Origin: Denitromonas halophila
GTDB lineage: Bacteria > Pseudomonadota > Gammaproteobacteria > Burkholderiales > Rhodocyclaceae
Assembly (NCBI RefSeq): GCF_007625155.1
Contig: NZ_VMNK01000006.1
Location: 310,001 to 374,000, forward strand
DNA: 64,000 nt
Direction of reading: 5' to 3'
This document shows, piece by piece, positions 1 to 9,082 of this stretch. A program made the position numbers and the translations under genes. Positions within the stretch are counted from its first letter, which is position 1. Each line of letters starts with the position of its first letter. The notes under the pieces were generated by a model. It saw only the letters and a program-made list of their open reading frames with translations, made no database searches and was not told the origin of the DNA.

Positions 1-306
1 CGGAACAATCGGCACATCGCGCGCCAGCGCCCGCTCGATCTCCATCCGCACCCAATCGTCGGGCGAATCGAGCCGCAGCCGGCCTTCCGCGTCACGCTGA
101 TCTATCCAGCCACGACCGATCACCACCAGCACAACTTCGGCGGCATTCAGGCGGTCTTCGAGATGGCGTGCAAAATCGCTGCCGGCGGGAATTTCGCGGT
201 CACGAAACACCTGCGCGTCGCCAAAACGCTCCGACAGATCGTCATCCAGCCGCCCGGCAAACCCCTGGCTGTCGTCCCGACGGTAACTGATGAAGATGCT
301 TGCCAT
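1..306 (-). CDS. TIR-domain protein, N-terminal part (cut by window edge)
   Basis: Reading leftward from the ATG at 306, 102 codons stay open to the window edge. The N-terminus contains FISYRRDD, the usual first strand and BB-loop side of bacterial Toll/interleukin-1 receptor domains. It is followed by VFRDREIPAGSDF and by DDWVRMEIERAL, where E89 sits where catalytic TIR domains carry their NADase glutamate. TIR domains act as NAD-cleaving or scaffold modules, often in anti-phage or signalling proteins. The C-terminal part, which would tell the type (WD40, TPR, STING or SEFIR partner), lies outside the window. Family assignment is firm; function is open. Confidence 0.85.
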   Translation of the reverse strand, partial: MASIFISYRRDDSQGFAGRLDDDLSERFGDAQVFRDREIPAGSDFARHLEDRLNAAEVVLVVIGRGWIDQRDAEGRLRLDSPDDWVRMEIERALARDVPIVP

Positions 307-366
307 AGCCGCAGCATAGCAACCTGAACCGCCAGGCCCAAGCCGTGCAGTCAACATTCCAACTGA

Positions 367-1119
367 CTAGCGCAGCAGCAAACGCAGCGCAATCGCCGCC
401 GTCGTAATGACAATCACCGGCCGCACCAGCGCGGCGCCACGCGTGATGACCAGGTTCGAGCCCAAGCGGGCGCCGACAAACTGCGCCACCGCCATGCTCA
501 GCGCCAGCGCCCACACCACATGACCGCCGGCAACAAAGATTGCCAGCGAGCTCACATTAGCGACCAGCACCAGCGGCTTGGTGGAGGCCGTCGCCTTGCG
601 CATGTTGAAACCGCGCAAGCCGGCAAAGGCGGCCGCCGAGAACGAGCCCATGCCGGGGCCGAACACCCCGCCATACAAACCGAGCCCGCCGCCGACTAGC
701 GGATCAAACACCGCGGACGACATCCGTGGCGGCGTGTCTTCGTCGGCAATGCGCGGCGACATCGCAAAGTAGCCAGCCAGCACGATCAGCACATACGGCA
801 GCAGCCGGTCTAGCACGGCGGCGTCCATACGCTGCACCCATAGCGTGCCGATCGCAGCACCAATAAGGGCGTAGAGCAGCGCCCTACGCAGGGGCCGCAA
901 CTGCAAGTGGCCCTTGCGCAGAAAATTGAGCGTGGACGACAAGGTCCCGAACACGCTCTGACACTTGTTGGTGGCCAGCGCCTGCACTGGCGGCACGCCC
1001 GCCCACAGCAGGCAGGGCAGCACAATCATTCCGCCAGCGCCCGCGATGGAACTGATAAAACCGGCGACGAAGGCGGCCAGCGTCAGCCCGACCATCCAGA
1101 CGACGGACAGATCAGGCAC
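367..1119 (-). CDS. TSUP (TauE/SafE) family membrane transporter
   Basis: A 250-residue, strongly hydrophobic protein with about eight predicted membrane segments. It has the family's typical N-terminal glycine-rich helix (AAFVAGFISSIAGAGGMIVLPCLL), followed by ALATNKCQSVFGTLSSTLNFL and, in the second half, GLYGGVFGPGMGSF, the repeated signature of the TSUP fold. Members export sulfite, sulfoacetate or related C2-sulfonates, or take up small anions; the substrate cannot be read here. The start overlaps the end of the upstream AhpD-like gene by 8 bases, so the two are probably co-transcribed. Confidence 0.88.
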   Translation of the reverse strand: MPDLSVVWMVGLTLAAFVAGFISSIAGAGGMIVLPCLLWAGVPPVQALATNKCQSVFGTLSSTLNFLRKGHLQLRPLRRALLYALIGAAIGTLWVQRMDAAVLDRLLPYVLIVLAGYFAMSPRIADEDTPPRMSSAVFDPLVGGGLGLYGGVFGPGMGSFSAAAFAGLRGFNMRKATASTKPLVLVANVSSLAIFVAGGHVVWALALSMAVAQFVGARLGSNLVITRGAALVRPVIVITTAAIALRLLLR

Positions 1120-1525
1120 CCGGCGCTCCGGCGTCGAAGCAGGTATCGACCGGCACCTGCAAGGCCGTGGCCAGGTGATTGGTCTTGGCGGCCAGCGCGA
1201 CGATCTTCAACAGCTCGGCGTACTGCCCCTCGCCCATGCCCTTGGCACGCGCCGCGGCGGTGTGCGAATGCACGCAATAGCCGCAGTTGTTGGCGATCGA
1301 CACCGCAATGTAGAGCATCTCTTTGGTCAGCGGATCGATTTCCGATGGCGTGGCCATCACCGCTTTCACCTCCGCCCAGGTCTGCTCCAGCAGGCCGGCG
1401 TCGAAGGCCAGGTAGCGCCACATGTTGTTGATGAAGTCGGTCTGACGGGTCGCACGGATGTCATCAAACACCGCTTTCACGCGCGGGTTGGATTCCAGAT
1501 CAGCGATGGGGGCAAGCGTCGACAT
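1112..1525 (-). CDS. Carboxymuconolactone decarboxylase / AhpD-like protein
   Basis: 137 residues from the ATG at 1525; a longer upstream reading is less likely because the conserved family begins at this methionine. The core motif NNCGYCVHSHTAAARAKGM contains the CxxC-x3-H arrangement of AhpD-like alkylhydroperoxidases, so a thiol-based peroxidase or electron-relay role is likely. The alternative, true carboxymuconolactone decarboxylases, lacks the CxxC pair. The stop codon lies inside the start of the TSUP transporter gene, which indicates coupled expression; the substrate is unknown. Confidence 0.85.
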   Translation of the reverse strand: MSTLAPIADLESNPRVKAVFDDIRATRQTDFINNMWRYLAFDAGLLEQTWAEVKAVMATPSEIDPLTKEMLYIAVSIANNCGYCVHSHTAAARAKGMGEGQYAELLKIVALAAKTNHLATALQVPVDTCFDAGAPGA

Positions 1526-1650
1526 GGCAGCGTCTCGATATGAGGAAAACGCAGAAGCGTAAACGATCACAACACGCTTGGCATCGGGGCCGACAGCGCG
1601 CGCCCGGCCTGCTAGACTCCGGCCATACCCACTGAACGAGTCTGCACGCC

Positions 1651-2487
1651 ATGCATCCGCGCGCCCTGCCCCTCGCTTTGATTGCTCTGATCAGCCTGTC
1701 GCTCGTCGGCTGCGCCACGAGCCGTGTCGAAACCCGCCCCTCGCCACCGCTGCCGCCCGCCAACGCGCCTGCCACAAGCACGCCGACGCCAGCGCCCACA
1801 CCGGCCCCGGCGGTCTCTGCCCCGGACGCCTCCGTCGCCGCACCCGTGGGCACCACAGACGAAGACGAGCTCAAGATCGACGCCAGCATTCCGGAGCTGA
1901 TCGCCTTCCTCGAACAACAACCGGCCGGCCCCGACGCCACCATCGCGCAGCAACGCCTGCGCGAGCGTATCGGCGCGCGATTGATCCGCCAGGCCGGGGG
2001 CAAGAGCAACATTCGGCCCGGTAAAGACTTTCCGCTCGACGCCTTCGACACCGACGACCTGATTGCCGGCTTCGGTGACGTCGGCGTCGGCTTCCGGCTG
2101 ATTGGTCACATCAAAGGCCAGAAGGGCAGCAAATCAGGCTACACCTATATCGATAGCCCCGACGCCTGGCAGCGCCTTCACGCCGGGCATGTGGTGAGTC
2201 AGGCCAGTGCCTCAAGCTCACGCCTGCTCTACGATATCCGCATGCTCCGCATCCGCCGCGAAGTGCACAGCAGCATCGAGAATGGCACCAGCGTCACCTT
2301 CTACCGCGACGCGGCCTACACCACTCAGACCGTACTGCGCCTGGGGCTGACCCGCTATTACAAAAAGGGCAAGCCCAATGGCGAGCGCCGAACCATGGGC
2401 GGCCTCGGCGCCGCCGTGGTCAAGCGCCACGGCCGCACCACCGTGTATGCCTTTGATCTGGGCGAGCAGTCGCTCATCCCGCACTAG
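1651..2487 (+). CDS. Predicted outer-membrane-type lipoprotein, unknown function
   Basis: 278 residues. The signal peptide ends in the lipobox LVGC with the acylated cysteine at C21, followed by a Pro/Ala/Thr-rich linker (about residues 25-70) and a mixed alpha/beta domain of about 200 residues. I recognise no family motif. The segment from about residue 125 (FGDVGVGFRLIGHIKG) to the C-terminus is basic and conserved-looking, and may be a ligand-binding domain. The residue after the lipidated cysteine is alanine, not aspartate, so outer-membrane sorting is expected. The stop codon is the first triplet of a palindromic repeat at 2485-2505. It stands alone between divergent or unrelated genes. 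Confidence 0.7.
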   Translation: MHPRALPLALIALISLSLVGCATSRVETRPSPPLPPANAPATSTPTPAPTPAPAVSAPDASVAAPVGTTDEDELKIDASIPELIAFLEQQPAGPDATIAQQRLRERIGARLIRQAGGKSNIRPGKDFPLDAFDTDDLIAGFGDVGVGFRLIGHIKGQKGSKSGYTYIDSPDAWQRLHAGHVVSQASASSSRLLYDIRMLRIRREVHSSIENGTSVTFYRDAAYTTQTVLRLGLTRYYKKGKPNGERRTMGGLGAAVVKRHGRTTVYAFDLGEQSLIPH

Positions 2488-2505
2488 GGCGGGTTTCAAC
2501 CCGCC
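2485..2505. repeat. Short palindromic repeat (TAGGGCGGG type)
   Basis: GGCGGGTTTCAACCCGCC forms a perfect stem (GGCGGGTT/AACCCGCC) with a two-base loop. The same unit recurs near 30418, 51168, 51216 and 63387, always between genes. It begins with the stop codon of the preceding lipoprotein gene. REP-like elements of this kind often act as transcript 3' ends. Confidence 0.75.
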
Positions 2506-2626
2506 TTGGTCGGCTGACGCTGACCCTGCGTGACAGGGAGGCTTCGCAAGCACGACACCTGCACGAAGCCCTGTTTTCCGACCGACTGCTACACTTCCCG
2601 GCAAAGCCATCAGCACGGGGAGCACT

Positions 2627-3985
2627 ATGTCGGACTACGATTTTGACCTCATCACCATCGGCGCAGGCTCGGGTGGCGTCGCCGCCAGCCGGCGTGCGAC
2701 CGTCCATGGCGCGCGGGTCGCCATCTGCGAGGGCGACCGGGTCGGCGGCACCTGCGTGATTCGCGGTTGTGTGCCCAAAAAACTGCTGATGTATGCCTCG
2801 CAGTTTGCCGACGCCTTTGCCGATGCCCCCGGTTTTGGCTGGGAAATCGTGCCGCCCAGCTTCGACCTCGCCGCGCTGACCGCCGCCAAAAACCGCGAAA
2901 CGGCGCGGCTCGAAACCATTTACCGCAAGATGCTCGCCGATGCCAAGGTCACCCTGCTCGAAGGCCAGGCGCGGCTTGTTGATGCGCACACCGTCGAAGT
3001 CGGCGGGCGCCGGGTCAGCGCCGGGCACATCCTCATCGCCACCGGCGGCACGCCCAGCGCGCCAGCCATCGACGGCCTGGAGCTGGCCATCAGCTCTAAC
3101 GAGCTGCTCGATCTCACCGAATTGCCGCGCCGTCTGCTGGTGCTGGGTGCCGGCTACATCGCCGTCGAGTTCGCCGGCATCTTTGCCGGTTTTGGCAGCG
3201 AAGTAATCCAGGCCTACCGCGCCGACCTGCCACTGCGCGGCTTCGACGACGATATCCGCACCCGCCTGGCCACCGCCATGAGCGAGCGCGGCGTCGCGCT
3301 GCGGCCGGGCTTCGCGCCGGTCAAGCTTGAGCGCAGCGCCAACGGCATCCGCTGCACGGCAAAGAACGGCGAGGTGATCGAGGCCGACGTGGTGCTCTCC
3401 GCGCTCGGCCGCCGCCCCAACACCGATGGCCTCGGCCTGACCGAGGTCGGCGTCGAGCTCGACGCCAAAAGCGGCGCGATTCGGGTCAGCCCCGACTCGC
3501 GCACCACGGTCGATTCCATCTACGCCGTGGGCGATGTCACCGACCGCGCCGCCCTCACCCCGGTGGCCATCGCTGAAGGCCGCGCCTTTGCCGACACCGT
3601 GTTTGGCAACACGCCGCGCGTGGTCGACCACCGCCTCATCGCCACGGCCGTATTCAGCCAGCCGTCGATCGGCACCATCGGCTTGTCGGAACCCGACGCC
3701 ATCGCCGCCGGCCATCAGGTCACGGTGTTTGAGGCCGACTTCCGACCCATGAAGCACACCCTGGCCGGGCGCACCGAGCGCGCCTACATGAAGGTGATCG
3801 TCGATACCGCCAGTGACAAGGTGCTGGGCGCCCACCTGATCGGCGCCGACTCGGGCGAAATCATCCAGGCGCTGGCCATCGCCATCACCATGGGCGCGAC
3901 CAAGGCCGACCTCGACCGCACCCTGGCGGTGCACCCGACCAGCGCCGAAGAGCTGGTGCTGCTGCGCACGGCACGCGGGGCGTAA
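2627..3985 (+). CDS. gor: Glutathione-disulfide reductase
   Basis: 452 residues, the usual length for the enzyme. It is an FAD- and NADPH-dependent cytoplasmic flavoprotein that reduces oxidised glutathione. Visible elements are the FAD-binding GAGSGG (12-17), the redox disulfide GGTCVIRGCVPKK (C43/C48), the NADPH-binding GAGYIAVEFAG, the second FAD motif YAVGDVT, and the C-terminal catalytic dyad HPTSAEE (H436/E441) donated to the other subunit. The GTCVIRGCVPKK form is that of glutathione reductases rather than dihydrolipoamide dehydrogenase or mercuric reductase. It stands alone and is followed by a strong terminator. Confidence 0.96.
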   Translation: MSDYDFDLITIGAGSGGVAASRRATVHGARVAICEGDRVGGTCVIRGCVPKKLLMYASQFADAFADAPGFGWEIVPPSFDLAALTAAKNRETARLETIYRKMLADAKVTLLEGQARLVDAHTVEVGGRRVSAGHILIATGGTPSAPAIDGLELAISSNELLDLTELPRRLLVLGAGYIAVEFAGIFAGFGSEVIQAYRADLPLRGFDDDIRTRLATAMSERGVALRPGFAPVKLERSANGIRCTAKNGEVIEADVVLSALGRRPNTDGLGLTEVGVELDAKSGAIRVSPDSRTTVDSIYAVGDVTDRAALTPVAIAEGRAFADTVFGNTPRVVDHRLIATAVFSQPSIGTIGLSEPDAIAAGHQVTVFEADFRPMKHTLAGRTERAYMKVIVDTASDKVLGAHLIGADSGEIIQALAIAITMGATKADLDRTLAVHPTSAEELVLLRTARGA

Positions 3986-4000
3986 TCGCTTCGGCACCAT

Positions 4001-4032
4001 AAAAACGGCCGGGGCGCGCCCCGGCCGTTTTT
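4001..4032 (+). terminator. Rho-independent terminator after gor
   Basis: The perfect 11-bp GC-rich inverted repeat CGGCCGGGGCG/CGCCCCGGCCG is flanked by AAAAA and TTTTT, so it can work in both directions. It lies 16 bases after the gor stop and just before the convergent end of the dodecin gene. Confidence 0.9.
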
Positions 4033-4034
4033 GT

Positions 4035-4253
4035 TTATTCGAGCGGACGTTCAGTCGACCAGCACAAGGTGACTTTCATGGGCGCGCGACAGGCTTTGAC
4101 CTTGCTTGTTCCGATCACTCGCTTCTGATCCCGAATCCGGGCACCGGCGACGTTTTTCTGCGTCGTGTTAGCGCGCTCGATGCCGCTCTGCATGACATCG
4201 TCAAAACGCTTCTTCGACTCGGCGATCACTTCGGTAACACGTGCAACACTCAT
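4035..4253 (-). CDS. Dodecin family small flavin-binding protein
   Basis: 72 residues starting MSVARVTEVIAESKKRFDD. The ATG at 4253 is preceded by AAGGAGG at good spacing, which decides this start over an upstream in-frame codon. The pattern VARVTE...SFDDAV-like...GIERANTT-KNV-GA-I-D...V matches dodecins, which assemble into 12-mers and buffer or store riboflavin/FMN. The C-terminus (APMKVTLCWSTERPLE) is somewhat longer than usual. The tryptophan that stacks on flavin in archaeal dodecin is not obvious, so ligand binding is inferred from the family. Confidence 0.85.
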   Translation of the reverse strand: MSVARVTEVIAESKKRFDDVMQSGIERANTTQKNVAGARIRDQKRVIGTSKVKACRAPMKVTLCWSTERPLE

Positions 4254-4376
4254 GCGAACCTCCTTGGGGATGGCAAAAACGTCGGGCCACTCCAACGGCC
4301 CGGACAATTCACTATCTCCGCGCGCCCTGCCGCTCACAAGGCGAGGAGGTAAAACATGGTCACACGCGGCGCGGGC

Positions 4377-5084
4377 TTACTCGGCAAAGGCGATGGTGAC
4401 CCGGCGGTTGCGCTTGCCCTCGCTACGGATCTTCACCACCTTGAGCGCGCCGATTTCGGCCGTCTGTTTCACATGCGTGCCGCCACAGGGCTGCAAGTCG
4501 ACGCCCGGAATATGAATCGTCCGCACGCTGCCCTGACCACGCGGCGGCTGCACCGACATCGTCTTGACCAAACCCGGATTGGCATCGAGCTCAGCATCGG
4601 AAATCGCGCCGCACTCGACTGCGGTATCCGCCGCAACCAAAGCGTTAAGGCGGGACTCGATGTCTTCGGCAATGAGCTTATCCATGTCGATATCGAAATC
4701 GAGGTGTGCCTTGTCTTCGCTCATCTTGCCGCCAGTTACCGGCGCGGCCACCACCGCACACAGCAAATGCAGGGCGGTGTGAAAACGCATCACCCGATGC
4801 CGCCGATCCCAGTCGATGCGGGCGGTGACATGCGTGCCGACGGCCGGTAGCTTCGCCGCCTCGTCCACCAGGTGAACAATCGTGTCGCCTTCGCCCTTGA
4901 CGGTGCCCAGCACCGGAATCACCGTCCCGCCGGCCTGCACCAGCACACCGGTGTCGCCCGGCTGACCTCCGCCGGTGGGGTAAAACACGCTGCGGTCGAG
5001 CACGATCCGCCCCGGCGCAGCCGACACCACCACGGCATCACACTCGCGGGCATACGCATCCTCACGAAAAACCAGCTCAGTCAT
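4377..5084 (-). CDS. Alanyl-tRNA editing protein (AlaX-type trans-editing hydrolase)
   Basis: 235 residues from the ATG at 5084, which follows an AGAGGA ribosome-binding site; an in-frame TTG 18 bases upstream is less convincing. The protein has the editing-domain layout of AlaRS: N-terminal FYPTGGGQPGDTG, then the zinc motifs HTALHLL (HxxxH) and PCGGTHVKQTAEIG (CxxxH). It hydrolyses mischarged Ser- or Gly-tRNA(Ala) in trans. It begins 18 bases after the AEC transporter gene on the same strand and is probably in one transcript with it. Confidence 0.92.
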   Translation of the reverse strand: MTELVFREDAYARECDAVVVSAAPGRIVLDRSVFYPTGGGQPGDTGVLVQAGGTVIPVLGTVKGEGDTIVHLVDEAAKLPAVGTHVTARIDWDRRHRVMRFHTALHLLCAVVAAPVTGGKMSEDKAHLDFDIDMDKLIAEDIESRLNALVAADTAVECGAISDAELDANPGLVKTMSVQPPRGQGSVRTIHIPGVDLQPCGGTHVKQTAEIGALKVVKIRSEGKRNRRVTIAFAE

Positions 5085-5102
5085 CTGCGTCCTCTCAGGC
5101 AA

Positions 5103-5978
5103 TCACGGTAAGACAAAAACCAGGGCGACCGGCAAGAACACCACCGCCGCCATGTTGCCGATCAGCACCATCGAGGCCACCTTCTCGGGCTCCTGATGAT
5201 AGCGCTCGGCAAAGATATAGTTCAGCACGGCCGGCGGCAGCGCACCGAAGATCAGGATCAAGGCTTGCTGCTGCGGCGGAAAGTCGACAAGCATCAGCAA
5301 AATACCTGCAATCGCCATACCGATCAGCGGCCGCGCGACCGCACCGAACACTCCGAGTCCAATCGACGTAATCCGCGAGTCGCTCAGGCGCACCCCGAGC
5401 GCAAACAACATCAGCGGAATCGAAATCTCGCCCAGCATCCGGATCGACGTCAGCAACGGTTCCCACACCACGACACCGCTCATCCCCACCGCCAGACCGG
5501 CGAAGGTCGCCAAGACCGACGGCACTTTCCAGATCGTCATCAAGCGCACCTTGTGGTCCAGCAACCAGGCGCCGAACGAAAAATGCAGCAGGTTGGAGGC
5601 CATGAACATCACCACGAACGGCGCCAGCGCCTGCTCACCGAACGCCAGCACCGCCAGGGGCAACCCGAGATTGCCGCAGTTGTTGAACATCACCGGCGGC
5701 ACCAGCGTCTTGGGCTGGATGCCCGTCGCCCGCGCCAGCGCCCAAGCCGCCAGACCGGACGCAACCACCATCACCACCGTCGCCAGCAGCAGCGGGATGT
5801 CGTTCTCCGGTCGGAACGGCTTGCTTGCCAAGGCCGCAAACACCAGCGCCGGCACAAACACATCCATGTTCAGCTTGTTGGCGTGCGCCAGATCCGGACG
5901 CATTCGACGCCCCACCACGAAGCCGACCGCCACGATGGCAAACAGTGGGAACAGGATGGCAACAATGCGTATGAGCAT
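5103..5978 (-). CDS. AEC (auxin efflux carrier) family transporter
   Basis: 291 residues with about ten predicted membrane helices, starting MLIRIVAILFPLFAIVAVGFVVGRR. The mid-protein stretch PPVMFNNCGNLGLPLAVLAFG is the hallmark N(N/C)xGNxGLP motif of the family. Bacterial members move dicarboxylates, amino acids or other small anions; the substrate is not predictable. It is the upstream gene of a two-gene unit with the alanyl-tRNA editing protein; the pairing does not imply a shared function. Confidence 0.88.
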   Translation of the reverse strand: MLIRIVAILFPLFAIVAVGFVVGRRMRPDLAHANKLNMDVFVPALVFAALASKPFRPENDIPLLLATVVMVVASGLAAWALARATGIQPKTLVPPVMFNNCGNLGLPLAVLAFGEQALAPFVVMFMASNLLHFSFGAWLLDHKVRLMTIWKVPSVLATFAGLAVGMSGVVVWEPLLTSIRMLGEISIPLMLFALGVRLSDSRITSIGLGVFGAVARPLIGMAIAGILLMLVDFPPQQQALILIFGALPPAVLNYIFAERYHQEPEKVASMVLIGNMAAVVFLPVALVFVLP

Positions 5979-6220
5979 GGGTCGTGGGCCGGGAAGTGAA
6001 GCGTCGATTCTAACCGGCGAATCGCGGCGTCAAACGTTCTACCTGTGCGGCACGCCCGTCAAAGCCTCCATTGGCATCAGCATCTGACCCGTCCATGGGC
6101 GACGCACAACCCGGAGGCTCTACGAGAAACCCTCTCGGGGTTGTGACATATCCCAACATTCATACGTGAAATTCATGGCAAAATCCCGTTCGGAATTTTC
6201 TTCACCGACAGGACTTCGAC

Positions 6221-7030
6221 ATGTCTTCGATGCGCACTCTGACTCATTCGCTACTGACTGGCGCGCTACTCGCCAGCATCAGCGCCTCTGCTTTTGCCAT
6301 CACCCCCAGCTTTCAGTTTGTGGTCGATCGGCTGGACAACCGCAGCAGCAACACACTCGGTATCGCCGAGGGCGTCGTCCACTACATCGGCGCTGGCGTG
6401 ACCCCCAATAGTGGCTTTGGCACCCAGGTCAGCATTGAACAGTACGGCACAACGCTCCCGATGACCTGGTGGAGCTCGCACGTCTCGCCCAACGAGTATT
6501 ACAGCATCCTGCCGACCAACGTCGGCACCAGCGATCCGTGGACCATCATTGCAAACAACGCGGGCGACGTCAGCATGACGTGGTCTCAGGGCACCGCCGG
6601 CGCGCAGGCGCTGGATTTTGCGCAAAACGTGCAGTTCGACGCGACGAGCAACCTGCTTAGCTGGGAACTCCCCACCACGGGCCCGGCCATCGAAGGCGTT
6701 CGCGTCTATGTGTGGGACCGGACACTCGGCCTGCTTAATGACCCAACCCAACCGGACCTTGCTGGGACCAGCTCCTACCTCCCGCCGGTAACGAGCTATC
6801 AATTGTCCTCGACGCTGTTCGACAACGGCAAGAGCGCGGCCGACTACACCGTCGAGGTTCGCCTGATGGACTTCCGCGATCCGCAGTTCGGCATGAGCGG
6901 CGGCAACACCCTCAGCACGTCGCGCTATTTCTATGACCTCGCAGCCCCGGTCCCCGAACCCGAAACCTGGGCGATGATGCTCGCCGGCCTCGGGCTGATG
7001 GCGCAGGTGGCGCGGCGCAAGTCCCGCTGA
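6221..7030 (+). CDS. PEP-CTERM sorting-signal exported protein
   Basis: 269 residues: an N-terminal signal peptide (cleavage expected after SASAFA), an extracellular beta-rich body of unknown function, and the C-terminal tripartite sorting tail PVPEPETWAMMLAGLGLM followed by a basic cluster (ARRKSR). This tail is recognised by exosortase (EpsH/XrtA) systems of exopolysaccharide-producing Gram-negatives; no exosortase is in the window. It stands alone, with 242 bases of upstream non-coding DNA and a terminator right after it. Confidence 0.9.
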   Translation: MSSMRTLTHSLLTGALLASISASAFAITPSFQFVVDRLDNRSSNTLGIAEGVVHYIGAGVTPNSGFGTQVSIEQYGTTLPMTWWSSHVSPNEYYSILPTNVGTSDPWTIIANNAGDVSMTWSQGTAGAQALDFAQNVQFDATSNLLSWELPTTGPAIEGVRVYVWDRTLGLLNDPTQPDLAGTSSYLPPVTSYQLSSTLFDNGKSAADYTVEVRLMDFRDPQFGMSGGNTLSTSRYFYDLAAPVPEPETWAMMLAGLGLMAQVARRKSR

Positions 7031-7052
7031 AGCTCGACTGCTTCAGCCAAGA

Positions 7053-7081
7053 AAAAGGCCTCGCGTTTTGCGAGGCCTTTT
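7053..7081. terminator. Bidirectional terminator between PEP-CTERM gene and hslU
   Basis: AAAAGGCCTCGC-GTTTT-GCGAGGCCTTTT makes a perfect stem with A/T tracts on both sides. It sits 22 bases after the rightward gene and 23 bases from the end of leftward hslU, so it can serve both. Confidence 0.9.
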
Positions 7082-7103
7082 GCCTTTCTGGCAAGCCAGA
7101 TGA

Positions 7104-8438
7104 CTACAGCACGTAGCGCGCCAGATCCTCGCGCTCAGCAACGGCTTCGAGGCACTCGTCGACATAGGCGGCATTGACCACCAGGTCGCCGACCCCGGGC
7201 TTGCCAGCGTTGAAGGAAATTTCTTCGAGCAGCTTTTCCATCACCGTATACAGTCGGCGAGCCCCGATGTTTTCGGTTTTCTCGTTCACCTGGAAGGCGA
7301 TCTCGGCGAGGCGGCGAATACCCTCGGGCTGGAAGTCGATCTTCACGCCTTCGGTTTCAAGCAGCGCCTGGTACTGACGGGTCAGGCAGGCGTCGGTGCT
7401 GGTGAGGATGCATTCGAAGTCATCTACGCCGAGCGAGTCGAGTTCGACGCGAATCGGAAAACGACCCTGCAACTCCGGGATCAGATCGCTGGGCTTGGCC
7501 AGGTGGAAGGCGCCGCTGGCGATGAACAGGATGTGATCGGTCTTGATCATGCCGTACTTGGTGCTCACCGTCGTGCCTTCGACCAGCGGCAGCAGGTCGC
7601 GCTGCACGCCCTGGCGCGACACATCGGCGCCCTGCATTTCCGAGCGCGAGGCGACCTTGTCGAGTTCGTCGAGGAAGACGATGCCGTTCTGCTCCACGGC
7701 GCGCACGGCCTCGGCCTTGACCTCTTCGTCGTTGATCATGCGCGCCGCCTCTTCGTCGGCGAGCAGGCGCAGGGCTTCCTTGATTGGCAGCTTGCGGCTC
7801 TTCTTGCGCGCGCCGCCGAGGTTCTGGAACATGCCCTGCAATTGCTGGGTCATCTCTTCCATGCCCGGCGGGGCGAAGATCTCGGCGCTCATGCCGGGGG
7901 CGGCCACCTCGACCTCGATTTCCTTCTCGTCGAGTTCGCCTTCGCGCAGCTTCTTGCGGAATTTCTGCCGTGTGCCGGAGTCGGCCGTGGGGGCCTCGTC
8001 GGCATTGAAGCCGACCGCACGGGCTGGCGGCAGCAGGATGTCGAGCACCCGGTCTTCGGCGGCGTCGGAGGCGCGGTCGCGCACCGACACCATGGCGCGC
8101 TCACGGCCGTCCTTGACGGCAATTTCGGCCAGATCACGGATGATGGTGTCCACATCACGACCGACGTAGCCCACTTCGGTGAACTTGGTCGCTTCGATCT
8201 TGATGAAGGGCGCATTCGCCAGCCGTGCCAGGCGGCGGGCGATCTCGGTCTTACCCACGCCGGTCGGGCCGATCATGAGGATGTTCTTGGGGGTGATTTC
8301 GCTGCGCAGCGGCTCGGCCACCTGGGCGCGACGCCAGCGGTTGCGCAAGGCGATGGCCACGGCACGCTTGGCGCGCGCCTGGCCGACGATGTGCTTGTCC
8401 AGTTCGGAGACGATCTCCGGCGGGGTCATTTGCGTCAT
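7104..8438 (-). CDS. hslU: ATP-dependent protease ATPase subunit HslU
   Basis: 444 residues from [20 protein letters not shown], matching the roughly 443-residue family length; reading further upstream adds non-homologous residues. It is the AAA+ unfoldase partner of the HslV peptidase. Visible are Walker A ([15 protein letters not shown]), Walker B within [10 protein letters not shown], the charged I-domain (about residues 140-230) and the C-terminal sensor region ending in [10 protein letters not shown]-like sequence, the tail that docks into HslV. The gene follows hslV with a 26-base gap on the same strand. Confidence 0.97.
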   Translation of the reverse strand: MTQMTPPEIVSELDKHIVGQARAKRAVAIALRNRWRRAQVAEPLRSEITPKNILMIGPTGVGKTEIARRLARLANAPFIKIEATKFTEVGYVGRDVDTIIRDLAEIAVKDGRERAMVSVRDRASDAAEDRVLDILLPPARAVGFNADEAPTADSGTRQKFRKKLREGELDEKEIEVEVAAPGMSAEIFAPPGMEEMTQQLQGMFQNLGGARKKSRKLPIKEALRLLADEEAARMINDEEVKAEAVRAVEQNGIVFLDELDKVASRSEMQGADVSRQGVQRDLLPLVEGTTVSTKYGMIKTDHILFIASGAFHLAKPSDLIPELQGRFPIRVELDSLGVDDFECILTSTDACLTRQYQALLETEGVKIDFQPEGIRRLAEIAFQVNEKTENIGARRLYTVMEKLLEEISFNAGKPGVGDLVVNAAYVDECLEAVAEREDLARYVL

Positions 8439-8464
8439 GGTCTGCTCGACTCGGATGCCGGGGC

Positions 8465-9001
8465 TCAGCCCAGCACCTCGATGGTGTGATGTTGGTTGGT
8501 ATAGATGCACAGGTCGCCGGCGATACTCAGCGACTTGCTGACGATCTCTTCGGGCGACAGGTCGGTATTCTCGAGCAAGCCGCGCGCAGCTGCCTGCGCG
8601 TAGGCACCGCCGCTGCCGATGGCCACGATGCCCTGCTCGGGTTCGAGCACATCGCCATTGCCGGTGATCACCAGCGAGTTCTCTTCATCGGCCACGGCGA
8701 GCATGGCTTCGAGCCGACGCAGCATACGGTCGGTCCGCCAGTCCTTGGCCAGTTCAACGGCGCTGCGCAGCAGGTTGCCGTGGTGCTTTTCGAGCTTGGA
8801 TTCGAAGCGCTCAAACAAGGTGAAGGCGTCGGCCGTGCCGCCGGCAAAGCCGGCCAGAATGCGGTCGTGATGAATGCGGCGCACCTTGCGGGCGCTGCCT
8901 TTGATGACGATGTTGCCCAGCGTCACCTGACCATCGCCGCCTAACGCGACGCGCCTGCCCCGTCGCACCGAGAGGATGGTGGTGCCGTGATACTGTTCCA
9001 T
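8465..9001 (-). CDS. hslV: ATP-dependent protease peptidase subunit HslV
   Basis: 178 residues with the N-terminus [15 protein letters not shown]. The catalytic threonine is expected at T7 after removal of the short MEQYHG propeptide, as in other betaproteobacteria. The proteasome beta-type fold is clear from [13 protein letters not shown], the [10 protein letters not shown] loop and [16 protein letters not shown]. It forms a double-hexamer chamber with HslU for degradation of misfolded or regulatory proteins. It is first in the hslVU operon, and a heat-shock-type promoter candidate lies upstream at 9083-9110. Confidence 0.97.
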   Translation of the reverse strand: MEQYHGTTILSVRRGRRVALGGDGQVTLGNIVIKGSARKVRRIHHDRILAGFAGGTADAFTLFERFESKLEKHHGNLLRSAVELAKDWRTDRMLRRLEAMLAVADEENSLVITGNGDVLEPEQGIVAIGSGGAYAQAAARGLLENTDLSPEEIVSKSLSIAGDLCIYTNQHHTIEVLG

Positions 9002-9082
9002 GCCTGATCCGATTCGCCCGCCTGGGGGCGTGTTGAGTGCGCCACAGGCGCACGAAAGAATCCCGCGCCCGCCATCCCGGTC

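Noticed and set aside
2474-4000. 508-codon reading opposite gor
   Set aside because: It is the antisense shadow of a clear glutathione reductase with high-GC codon bias; composition is Gly/Asp/His-rich without motifs.
4356-4850. Rightward reading of 164 codons preceded by a strong AGGAGG
   Set aside because: It lies entirely opposite the AlaX gene, has no family motif and an unnatural His/Arg-rich composition; the AGGAGG is a chance match.
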